Below, piece after piece: positions 57,499-64,000 of a stretch of 64,000 nt of DNA. The notes below the pieces were generated by a model, which saw only the letters and a list, made by a program, of their open reading frames with translations, was not told the origin of the DNA and did not search any database. Origin of the DNA: Paragemmobacter kunshanensis (GTDB lineage Bacteria > Pseudomonadota > Alphaproteobacteria > Rhodobacterales > Rhodobacteraceae); assembly GCF_011059185.1 (NCBI RefSeq), contig NZ_JAALFE010000010.1:1-64000 (forward strand), read 5' to 3'. Numbering within the stretch: the first letter of the stretch is position 1; every line of letters begins with the position of its first letter. Made by a program: the position numbers and the translations under genes.

Positions 57499-58242
57499 AT
57501 GAGAAAACTCGCCGCAGGCAACTGGAAGATGAACGGCACCGCCGCCGCCCTGGCCGAGGTTTCGGCGCTGGCCCAGGCCCATCCCGCCCCCGCTTGCGAC
57601 ATGCTGCTCTGCCCCCCCGCCACCCTGATCGCGCGCATGGCCGATGTCGCCCGCGGCACGGCGATCAAGGTCGGCGGGCAGGATTGCCATGCCAGATCCT
57701 CGGGCGCGCACACGGGCGACATTTCGGCAGAAATGCTTGTCGATTCAGGGGCTTCGCATGTGATCCTCGGGCATTCCGAACGCCGCACCGACCATGGCGA
57801 AACCGATGCGCAGGTCCTGGCCAAGGCCGAAGCCGCCCTCAAGGCGGGCCTCATCGCCATCGTCTGCATCGGCGAGACGGAAGCCGAACGCGATGCCGGC
57901 CGCACCCTCGACGTGGTGGGAACCCAACTGCACGGCTCCGTCCCCGCCGATGCGACGGCCGCCAATCTGGTCATCGCCTATGAACCGGTCTGGGCCATCG
58001 GCACCGGCCGCACCCCCACCATCGCCGAGATCGCCGAAGTCCACGCCTTCCTCCGCGCCCGCCTCACCGCCCGCATCGGCGCGGCGGCGGCGGATGTGCC
58101 CCTTCTCTATGGCGGCTCGGTAAAGCCTTCCAACGCAACGGAAATCTTTGCCGTGCCCCATGTCGACGGTGCCCTTGTCGGCGGCGCCAGCCTCAAGGCC
58201 GCCGATTTCGGCGCCATCGTTTCCGCCCTTTCCGCGGCCTGA
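57499..58242 (+). CDS. tpiA: Triosephosphate isomerase
   Basis: 247 residues. AAGNWKMNG (5-13) has the catalytic Asn and Lys; [10 protein letters not shown] (about 90) the electrophilic His; [17 protein letters not shown] (about 160-176) the catalytic Glu; [12 protein letters not shown] (about 202) the phosphate loop. Complete TIM barrel. Confidence 0.96.
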   Translation: MRKLAAGNWKMNGTAAALAEVSALAQAHPAPACDMLLCPPATLIARMADVARGTAIKVGGQDCHARSSGAHTGDISAEMLVDSGASHVILGHSERRTDHGETDAQVLAKAEAALKAGLIAIVCIGETEAERDAGRTLDVVGTQLHGSVPADATAANLVIAYEPVWAIGTGRTPTIAEIAEVHAFLRARLTARIGAAAADVPLLYGGSVKPSNATEIFAVPHVDGALVGGASLKAADFGAIVSALSAA

Positions 58243-58321
58243 TCGCGCCCTTTCACGTCGCCCCCGGAACAGCCCGCAGGGCCGCTCCGGGGGATGGTGC
58301 AGGGGTGATTCAGGATATTCC

Positions 58322-59242
58322 ATGACCGCCCTTTCCCCCGCCCGCTCTCCGCTTTCCGCCAATCTCATCTGCATGGCCTCCATGCTGATCTGGGCCGCGG
58401 CCCTTCCCGCCGCCGAGATCCTGATCCGCGCCGATCCCGCACCGCTTCCCCCCATCCTGCTGAACGCCGCCCGAATGGTCATGGCCGCGGCCTTCCTGCT
58501 GCCCGTCTGGTGGCTGGTCGAAGGGGGCGCAGCGCTGCGCCGCGCCAATTGGCTGCGCGGCACGATGGTGGGATCGCTGCTGGCGCTGGGCGCGCTGCTT
58601 CTGGTCTTCGGGCAGACCCGCACCTCGGCGGTCATGGCCGCCGTGGTCTCCTCGGCCATGCCGCTGATCGGGATGACACTGGAAATTTTCCTTGATGGGC
58701 GCAGGCTTACGCCCGGAATCGTGCTGGGCCTCATGCTGTCCATCATCGGGGGCATCCTTGCCGCGGGGAATTTCGACGGCGGCCTCGGCTTCGGCATCGG
58801 CGCGCTGCTCTGCCTGGGCTCTGTCATCACCTTCACCCTCGCCTCGCGCTGGACGGTCACCGCCCTGCCCGGCCTTACCCCCCTCGGTTCCACCAGCCTC
58901 ACCGTCTGCGGCGCGGCCATCACCGGCACCGCCTTTGGCCTGATCAGCCTCGCCCTCGGCTTCCCCGGCCCCAACCTCGCCGCCTTCGGCCTGACCGAAT
59001 TCACGGCACTCGCCATCTACGGCATCGGCGGGCTGGCCATCAGCCAGGTGCTCTGGATCATCGCCGTGGGCAGTCTCGGCATCGCGATGTCGGCGCTGCA
59101 CATCAACCTGACCCCTTTCTACGTCATGGTCTTCATGCTGGCTTTGGGCGGCACCTGGAGCTGGGTCCAGGCCCTCGGCGCGGCCCTTGTCGCGATCGGA
59201 GTGCTTGTGGCACAAGGGCTTATCCCCATCTTCCGCCGCTGA
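58322..59242 (+). CDS. EamA/DMT-family membrane exporter
   Basis: 306 residues with ten hydrophobic helices in two EamA halves (about 10-140 and 155-300; NLICMASMLIWAAALPAAEIL; SALHINLTPFYVMVFMLALG). DMT exporters move amino acids, bases or drugs; substrate not predictable. Lies 7 bases before the P450 gene, likely one operon. Confidence 0.85.
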   Translation: MTALSPARSPLSANLICMASMLIWAAALPAAEILIRADPAPLPPILLNAARMVMAAAFLLPVWWLVEGGAALRRANWLRGTMVGSLLALGALLLVFGQTRTSAVMAAVVSSAMPLIGMTLEIFLDGRRLTPGIVLGLMLSIIGGILAAGNFDGGLGFGIGALLCLGSVITFTLASRWTVTALPGLTPLGSTSLTVCGAAITGTAFGLISLALGFPGPNLAAFGLTEFTALAIYGIGGLAISQVLWIIAVGSLGIAMSALHINLTPFYVMVFMLALGGTWSWVQALGAALVAIGVLVAQGLIPIFRR

Positions 59243-59249
59243 CAGGCCC

Positions 59250-60473
59250 ATGCAGACCCTTTCCCAATCCCCCACCGATCCCGCCTTCGTGCAGAACCCC
59301 TATCCGTTCTACGAACGCGCCCGCGCCACCGGCCCCTTCTTCCACTGGCAGGACTACGCCCTTGCCTGCACCCCCTCTGCCGCCGCCGTGAACGCCATCC
59401 TGCGCGACCGCCGCTTCGGCCGCGAGGCCCCCCCCGAACATGCCCCCGCCATCCCCGATCACCTGCGCCCCTTCTACGCGGTCGAGGCGCATTCCATGCT
59501 GGAGCTGGAACCCCCCCGCCATACCCGCCTGCGCGCCCTCGTCCTGCGCGCCTTCACCTCGCGCCGCATCGCCGCCCTTGCCCCGGAAATCACGCAGCTT
59601 TCCCATGACCTGATCGACGCCCTTCCCGCGGGGGAATTCGATCTCCTGCCGCATTTCGCGCAGAAACTGCCCGTCATCATCATCGCCCGCCTCCTCGGCG
59701 TGCCGGAAGAAATGGCGGATGACCTGCTGCGCTGGTCCAATGCGATGGTGGGCATGTACATGGCCGGGCGCAGGCGCGAAACCGAAGATCGCGCCGTCGC
59801 CGCGACCGAGGCCTTCGTTTCCTTCCTGCGCGGCTATGTCGAGGCCCGCCGCAACGACCCGCGCGATGATCTGATCTCGCATCTCATCGCCGCCGAAAGC
59901 GAAGGCGACCGCCTCTCCACCGATGAACTGATCACCACCTGCATCCTGCTTCTGAATGCCGGGCACGAGGCGACGGTGCATACCCTCGGCAATGGCGTGA
60001 AGACCCTGCTTGAGGCAAAGACACCCGCCACCGCCCTCGCCCCCGCAGGCATCGAGGCCACGGTCGAGGAAATCCTCCGCTACGATCCCGCGCTGCATCT
60101 CTTCACCCGCTGGGCCTATGAGGATGTCGAGGTGATGGGCCAGACCTTCCACCGTGGCGATCAGGTCGGCCTGCTGCTTGCCGCCGCCAACCGCGACCCC
60201 GGGCAATGGGACCGCCCCGACAGGTTCCGCCCCGACCGCGTCGCGAAACCCAATGCCACCTTCGGCGCGGGCCTGCATTTCTGCGTAGGCGCCCCGCTGG
60301 CCCGGCTGGAACTGCAGATCGCCCTGCCCATCCTTTTTGCCCGCCTGCCGGACCTGCGGCTGGCCGGTCGCCCGCATTATGCCGATGTCTTCCACTTCCA
60401 CGGGCTCAAGGCCCTGAAGCTGAAGGCGGATCAACGCCTGCCCGCCATACCTTCGGGCAGGATTCAACCGTAA
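59250..60473 (+). CDS. Cytochrome P450
   Basis: 407 residues, bacterial class I. The I-helix is LLLNAGHEATVHTLGNGV (Thr for O2 activation), the K-helix pair EEILRYDPALHLFTRWA, and the heme loop FGAGLHFCVGAPLAR with Cys about 345. No ferredoxin or reductase fusion, so it needs separate redox partners. Start at ATG 59250. The coupled DMT exporter suggests a small-molecule product or substrate. Confidence 0.93.
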   Translation: MQTLSQSPTDPAFVQNPYPFYERARATGPFFHWQDYALACTPSAAAVNAILRDRRFGREAPPEHAPAIPDHLRPFYAVEAHSMLELEPPRHTRLRALVLRAFTSRRIAALAPEITQLSHDLIDALPAGEFDLLPHFAQKLPVIIIARLLGVPEEMADDLLRWSNAMVGMYMAGRRRETEDRAVAATEAFVSFLRGYVEARRNDPRDDLISHLIAAESEGDRLSTDELITTCILLLNAGHEATVHTLGNGVKTLLEAKTPATALAPAGIEATVEEILRYDPALHLFTRWAYEDVEVMGQTFHRGDQVGLLLAAANRDPGQWDRPDRFRPDRVAKPNATFGAGLHFCVGAPLARLELQIALPILFARLPDLRLAGRPHYADVFHFHGLKALKLKADQRLPAIPSGRIQP

Positions 60474-60541
60474 GGCTGCCTTGCCTGATCGCGCCTGCAC
60501 CCCCACAACCAGATCATGGCCAAAGGGGGTGATGATACGCC

Positions 60542-60802
60542 GTGCTGACTGCCTTTCTCACCACCATTGCCACCTGCCTTGGCATGGGCGCCATCCTGCT
60601 GGCCGTGCGCCGCCTCTCCGGATTGCCCCGCAGCCTCTGGATCAATGTCGGGCTGACGCTGGCCGGCGGGGGTATCATCCTCATCCTCCACCTGATCACA
60701 CCGGATCTGATGGGTTTCGAGACCTGGCAAGGTCTGGGGTTCGAGATCGGCAAGCACGCGCTGGAACTGCTGGTGATCCTGCTCGTCCTCGTGGCCTTCT
60801 GA
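60542..60802 (+). CDS. Small three-helix membrane protein
   Basis: 86 residues from GTG 60542, with GGGGGTGATG just before. Three hydrophobic segments (FLTTIATCLGMGAILLAV, LWINVGLTLAGGGIILILHL, LELLVILLVLVAF). No family recognised. Converges with the Lrp gene. Confidence 0.55.
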   Translation: MLTAFLTTIATCLGMGAILLAVRRLSGLPRSLWINVGLTLAGGGIILILHLITPDLMGFETWQGLGFEIGKHALELLVILLVLVAF

Positions 60803-60821
60803 CCGGCGCGGCGCCAGATCC

Positions 60822-61283
60822 TCAGACCGGCAGCACCGTCGTGGCCTTGATCTCTTCCATGCTCAGCAGGGCCGTCACGTTGTAGATCCGCACCTCGGAA
60901 ATCAGCGCCTGATAGAAGGTGTCATAGGCCCGCGCATTCTTCACCCGCACCTTCAGCACATAGTCGATATCCCCGGCCAGCCGATGCGCCTCAAGCACTT
61001 CGGGCCGCTCGCGCAGCGCCTTGAGGAACTTGCGCTGCCACTCCGCCTCATGCTCGCTCGTGCGGATCAGCACGAAGAAGCAGGCTTCCAGCCCCAGCGC
61101 CTCGGGGTCAAGGATCGCCGTCTGCCGGGTGATCACCCCAGCCTCCTTCATCCGCCGGATCCGGTTCCAGACCGGCGTCTTCGAAGACCCGACCTTGCGC
61201 GCGATCTCATCCAGCGATTGCTCGGCATCGGCCTGCAGTTCCGCAAGGATTTTCCTGTCCATCTCGTCCAGCCGGACCGCCAT
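60822..61283 (-). CDS. Lrp/AsnC-family regulator of sulfur assimilation context
   Basis: 153 residues from ATG 61283. HTH DRKILAELQADAEQSLDEIARKVGSSKTPVWNRIRRMKEAGVI, then the RAM effector domain (about 65-145; ERPEVLEAHRLAGDIDYVLKVRV). Divergent from cobA-DUF2849-cysI across 137 bases, so probably their regulator. In relatives this AsnC gene keeps the same position. Confidence 0.88.
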   Translation of the reverse strand: MAVRLDEMDRKILAELQADAEQSLDEIARKVGSSKTPVWNRIRRMKEAGVITRQTAILDPEALGLEACFFVLIRTSEHEAEWQRKFLKALRERPEVLEAHRLAGDIDYVLKVRVKNARAYDTFYQALISEVRIYNVTALLSMEEIKATTVLPV

Positions 61284-61420
61284 TCGCGAAAACCCCCTTT
61301 GCCCGGAAACACGTTCCATCTGCCGCCAGTATCGGAACAAACGTTCTTATCTGCAAGGGCGTCTGGCCCAAAACCGGGAAAATATCCTATATTCCCCACA
61401 GCAATCCGTAGGACAGCCCG

Positions 61421-62194
61421 ATGACCGACCTGCCTCACTTCACCCCTGCCGCCGTGGCCGTCACCTTTGTCGGTGCAGGCCCCGGGGCCGCCGCGCATCT
61501 GACGCTGGGCGCCTTCCGCGCCCTGCAGGCCGCCGATGTGGTGATCCATGACCGGCTGGTGGGCGCAGAGGTGCTGGCCCTGATCCCGCCCCATGTCACC
61601 CGGATCGACGTCGGCAAGGAAGGCTTCGGCCCCTCCACCACCCAATCCACCATCAACGCCACCCTCGTCGCGCAGGCCATGACCGGCGCGCGCATCGTGC
61701 GGCTCAAGGGCGGCGATTGCGGCATCTTCGGCCGGCTGGATGAAGAGATGGACGCGCTGGAAGCGGCGGGCCTTTCCTTCGCCATCCTCCCGGGCCTCAC
61801 CTCCGCCGCCGTGGCCGCGGCCAGCATCGGCCAAAGCCTCACGAAACGCGGCCGCAACGGCGCGCTGCGCATCGTGACGGGCCATGACATGGAAGGTTTC
61901 GCCGAACAGGACTGGCGCGGCATGGCCCGCGCGGGGGAGGTCGCCGCGATCTACATGGGCAAGAAATCCAGCCGCTTCATCCAGGGCCGCCTGATGATGC
62001 ATGGCGCCGATCCGGCAACCCCCGTCGCCATCGTCGAAAACGTCTCGCGCCCCGAACAGCGCATCATCGCCGCCACCCTCTCCACCCTCCCCGAAGCCGT
62101 GGCGCAGGTGGACGGCCCCGCCGTCCTGCTCTACGGCCTCGCCCCCCGCCGCGCCCGCGCGGCGCTCTCCGAATTGAAGGAAGCCACCGCATGA
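61421..62194 (+). CDS. cobA: Uroporphyrinogen-III C-methyltransferase
   Basis: 257 residues. VAVTFVGAGPGAAAHLTLGAFRAL at the start (SAM loop), VIHDRLV, DVGKEGFGPSTTQSTIN, ARIVRLKGGDCGIFGR and PGLTSAAVAAASIGQSLTKRG are the CobA/SUMT motifs. Makes precorrin-2 for siroheme, the cofactor of the sulfite reductase encoded two genes on. No CysG dehydrogenase half is fused. Confidence 0.92.
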   Translation: MTDLPHFTPAAVAVTFVGAGPGAAAHLTLGAFRALQAADVVIHDRLVGAEVLALIPPHVTRIDVGKEGFGPSTTQSTINATLVAQAMTGARIVRLKGGDCGIFGRLDEEMDALEAAGLSFAILPGLTSAAVAAASIGQSLTKRGRNGALRIVTGHDMEGFAEQDWRGMARAGEVAAIYMGKKSSRFIQGRLMMHGADPATPVAIVENVSRPEQRIIAATLSTLPEAVAQVDGPAVLLYGLAPRRARAALSELKEATA

Positions 62195-62493
62195 GCCGCC
62201 GCTTCACCCCCAAGGTTGTCACCGCCAACCGCCTGCGCGAAGGCGATGTGGTCTATCTCACCGCCGATGACCGCTGGTCCCCCTTCCACCACGAGGCCGA
62301 ACTGATCGAGGACGAGGCCCATGCCCAGATGCGCCTCCTGCATGGGGCGGCGCAGAAACTGGTTGTGGTCGGCGCCTATCTCGCCGATGCCAAGCCCGGC
62401 CCCAACGGCCCGGAACCCACGCATTTCCGCGAGGAATTCCGCACCCGCGGCCCCTCGAACTACAACCACGGCAAGCAGGCCGATTACGCGTAG
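62191..62493 (+). CDS. DUF2849 protein of the sulfite-reduction operon
   Basis: 100 residues: FTPKVVTANRLREGDVVYLTADDRWS and the C-terminal GPSNYNHGKQADYA are the DUF2849 marks. Always found between cobA and cysI in these bacteria; function not known. It overlaps cobA by 4 bases. Its TAG stop is supplied by a REP-like repeat. Confidence 0.88.
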   Translation: MSRRFTPKVVTANRLREGDVVYLTADDRWSPFHHEAELIEDEAHAQMRLLHGAAQKLVVVGAYLADAKPGPNGPEPTHFREEFRTRGPSNYNHGKQADYA

Positions 62494-62543
62494 GGCGGAG
62501 TTCACCCCGCCTCCCCCTCCCGTAGGGCGGGGTTCACCCCGCC
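62489..62543. repeat. Two REP-like palindromes, copies 6-7
   Basis: 62489-62511 (one substitution, GGAG) and 62521-62543. The first contains the stop codon of the DUF2849 gene at 62491-62493. They stand 31 bases before the cysI start. Confidence 0.75.
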
Positions 62544-62573
62544 CCCCCGACCCGAAATTCAAAGGCCGCACCG

Positions 62574-64000
62574 ATGTACAGCTATTCCGAATTCGACGAA
62601 GCCTTCGTCCGCGAACGTGTCGCCCAGTTCACTCATCAGGTGGAACGCCGCCTCGACGGCTCGCTGACCGAGGATGAATTCCGCCCCCTGCGCCTGATGA
62701 ACGGCCTCTACCTGCAACTCCACGCCTATATGCTGCGCGTGGCCATCCCCTATGGCACGATCAACCCGCGCCAGATGCGCCAACTCGCCCATATCGCCCA
62801 GACCTGGGACAAGGGCTATGGCCACTTCACCACCCGCCAGAACATCCAGTTCAACTGGCCCAAGCTGGAAGACGTGCCGAAGATGCTGCAAGCCCTGGCC
62901 GATGTGGGCATGCACGCCATCCAGACCTCGGGCAACTGCGTCCGCAACGTCACCGCCGACCATTTCGCCGGCGCGGCTGCAGATGAAATCGAAGATCCCC
63001 GCCCCGTCGCCGAACTTTTGCGCCAATGGTCCACCGACCACCCGGAATTCCAGTTCCTGCCCCGCAAGTTCAAGATCGCCATCACCGGCAGCCCGCATGA
63101 CCGCGCCGTCACCCGCGCGCATGACATCGGACTGCGCATGGTGCGCAACGCGGCGGGCGAACCGGGCTTCGAGGTGATCGTGGGCGGCGGCCTTGGCCGC
63201 ACCCCCATGATCGGCCACACCGTGCGGAATTTCCTGCCCAAGGCCGACCTGCTGCCTTACGTCGAAGCCGTCCTCAGCGTCTACAACACGCTCGGCCGTC
63301 GCGACAACAAATACAAGGCCCGCATCAAGATCACCGTGCATGAGACGGGCAAGGAAGAAATCACCCGCCTGATCGAAGAGCGTTTCGCCGAACTCCGCCC
63401 CCTCTTCGGCGGCAACGACCAGAAACTTCTGGCCGAAATCGAAGAGGCCTTCGCCCCCCCCGCCTTCCGCAACGCGCCGACGGACGCCTACGACGCCTTC
63501 TACAAGGCCGACCCGACCTTCCGGTCCTGGGCCGACACCAACCTCACCGCCCATCGCAACGCGCAATACGCCATCGTCACCATCAGCCTCAAGGCACATG
63601 GGGAAACCCCCGGCGATGCTACGGCTGACCAGATGCGCCTGATCGCGGACCTTGCCGAAACCTACGGCCATTCCGAAATCCGCATCAGCCACGAACAGAA
63701 CGTCATCCTTCCCCATGTCCACAAGGCCGACCTCCCCGCGCTGCACGCCGCGCTGGTCAATGCGGGTCTGGGGACGGCCAATGTCGGCCTGATCTCCGAC
63801 ATCATCGCCTGCCCCGGCATGGATTACTGCGCGCTCGCCACCGCGCGCTCGATCCCGATCGCCCAGCAGATCGCCACCCGCTTCGACGAATTGAAGCTGG
63901 AACACGACATCGGCCCGCTGAAGATCAAGATCTCCGGCTGCATCAACGCCTGCGGCCATCACCATGTGGGCCATATCGGCATCCTCGGGCTGGATCGTGC
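62574..64000 (+). CDS. cysI: Nitrite/sulfite reductase (siroheme, 4Fe-4S), 3' end outside window
   Basis: 475 codons visible from ATG 62574. Two ferredoxin-like/siroheme half-domains: QLAHIAQTWDKGYGHFTTRQNIQFNWPKLEDVPKML (first), SEIRISHEQNVILPHVHKADL (second). Cluster and siroheme cysteines C413 and C419 (CPGMDYC) and C456 and C460 (GCINAC) have the C-x5-C...C-x3-C spacing of sulfite reductase. Reduces sulfite to sulfide. Follows cobA and DUF2849 in one operon; the window ends before the stop. Confidence 0.92.
   Translation, partial: MYSYSEFDEAFVRERVAQFTHQVERRLDGSLTEDEFRPLRLMNGLYLQLHAYMLRVAIPYGTINPRQMRQLAHIAQTWDKGYGHFTTRQNIQFNWPKLEDVPKMLQALADVGMHAIQTSGNCVRNVTADHFAGAAADEIEDPRPVAELLRQWSTDHPEFQFLPRKFKIAITGSPHDRAVTRAHDIGLRMVRNAAGEPGFEVIVGGGLGRTPMIGHTVRNFLPKADLLPYVEAVLSVYNTLGRRDNKYKARIKITVHETGKEEITRLIEERFAELRPLFGGNDQKLLAEIEEAFAPPAFRNAPTDAYDAFYKADPTFRSWADTNLTAHRNAQYAIVTISLKAHGETPGDATADQMRLIADLAETYGHSEIRISHEQNVILPHVHKADLPALHAALVNAGLGTANVGLISDIIACPGMDYCALATARSIPIAQQIATRFDELKLEHDIGPLKIKISGCINACGHHHVGHIGILGLDR

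Noticed and set aside
1-64000. tRNA, rRNA or CRISPR arrays
   Set aside because: I found no cloverleaf-like gene, no rRNA segment and no regularly spaced repeat-spacer array; the tandem REP elements at 57218-57312 are too short and self-complementary with non-unique spacers.

Overview
This window reads as a chromosome segment of a high-GC alphaproteobacterium of the Rhodobacteraceae (Rhodobacter/Tabrizicola/Gemmobacter-like; the genus cannot be fixed from sequence alone). The main reasons are the ctrA - sciP (DUF1153) - mnmA neighbourhood, the long lipid A / envelope cluster pyrH-frr-uppS-cdsA-dxr-rseP-bamA-ompH-fabZ-lpxA-lpxI-lpxB, the cobA - DUF2849 - cysI sulfite-reduction operon beside a divergent Lrp/AsnC gene, and strong G/C third-position codon use.

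Left edge (1-1938): three host genes, all broken. An MFS transporter stops after about 120 residues and runs into a LysR-type regulator that has no start codon (junction near 550-554). A dimethylglycine-dehydrogenase-like flavoprotein gene runs intact for only about 82 codons before phage sequence begins (junction near 1938).

Prophage (about 1938-26952): a P22-type (podovirus-like) head module on the minus strand holds small and large terminase, portal, scaffold, coat, head proteins and a gp4-like protein, and ends inside a gp10-like protein. Tail, injection and lysis genes are absent, so the element is a remnant. Right of it, still on the minus strand, come a phage NusG-like factor, small regulators, a cytosine-methyltransferase-like protein, a DUF1376 replication protein, a stand-alone DnaA domain IV, a VRR-NUC nuclease and a GIY-YIG-like protein. 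Around 17.1-17.75 kb is a genetic switch: a Cro/CI-like pair transcribed divergently, with four copies of the palindrome GGAAATTTCC placed on the switch promoters and before the rightward operon. The plus-strand operon (17751-26884) carries ERF recombinase, SSB, a Ref-like HNH nuclease, an AlpA-like regulator, a tyrosine integrase and about 20 very small genes, nearly all coupled by 1- or 4-base stop/start overlaps.

Right junction (about 26952): the prophage ends inside ctrA, whose last roughly 60 codons (the recognition part of the DNA-binding domain) are replaced by phage sequence. Different host genes are cut at the two phage ends, so this is not a simple insertion: either a deletion or rearrangement followed integration, or the assembly is chimeric.

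Host core (27-64 kb): sciP and mnmA; the lipid A and envelope cluster on the minus strand; miaA; an AraC regulator; a complete peptide-type ABC importer (binding protein, two permeases, one fused double ATPase); a lytic transglycosylase; a LuxR-type membrane regulator with cytochrome b561 and a PepSY protein; ssb; a vanadium-haloperoxidase-like PAP2 enzyme overlapping a CRTAC/FG-GAP protein; two Fe-S assembly proteins; tpiA; an EamA exporter; a cytochrome P450; and the sulfite-reduction operon cut by the window end. Intergenic spaces hold seven copies of a short REP-like palindrome (core GTAGGGCGGGGTTCACCCC), two of which supply the stop codon of the gene before them, and several clusters of perfect tandem hairpins.
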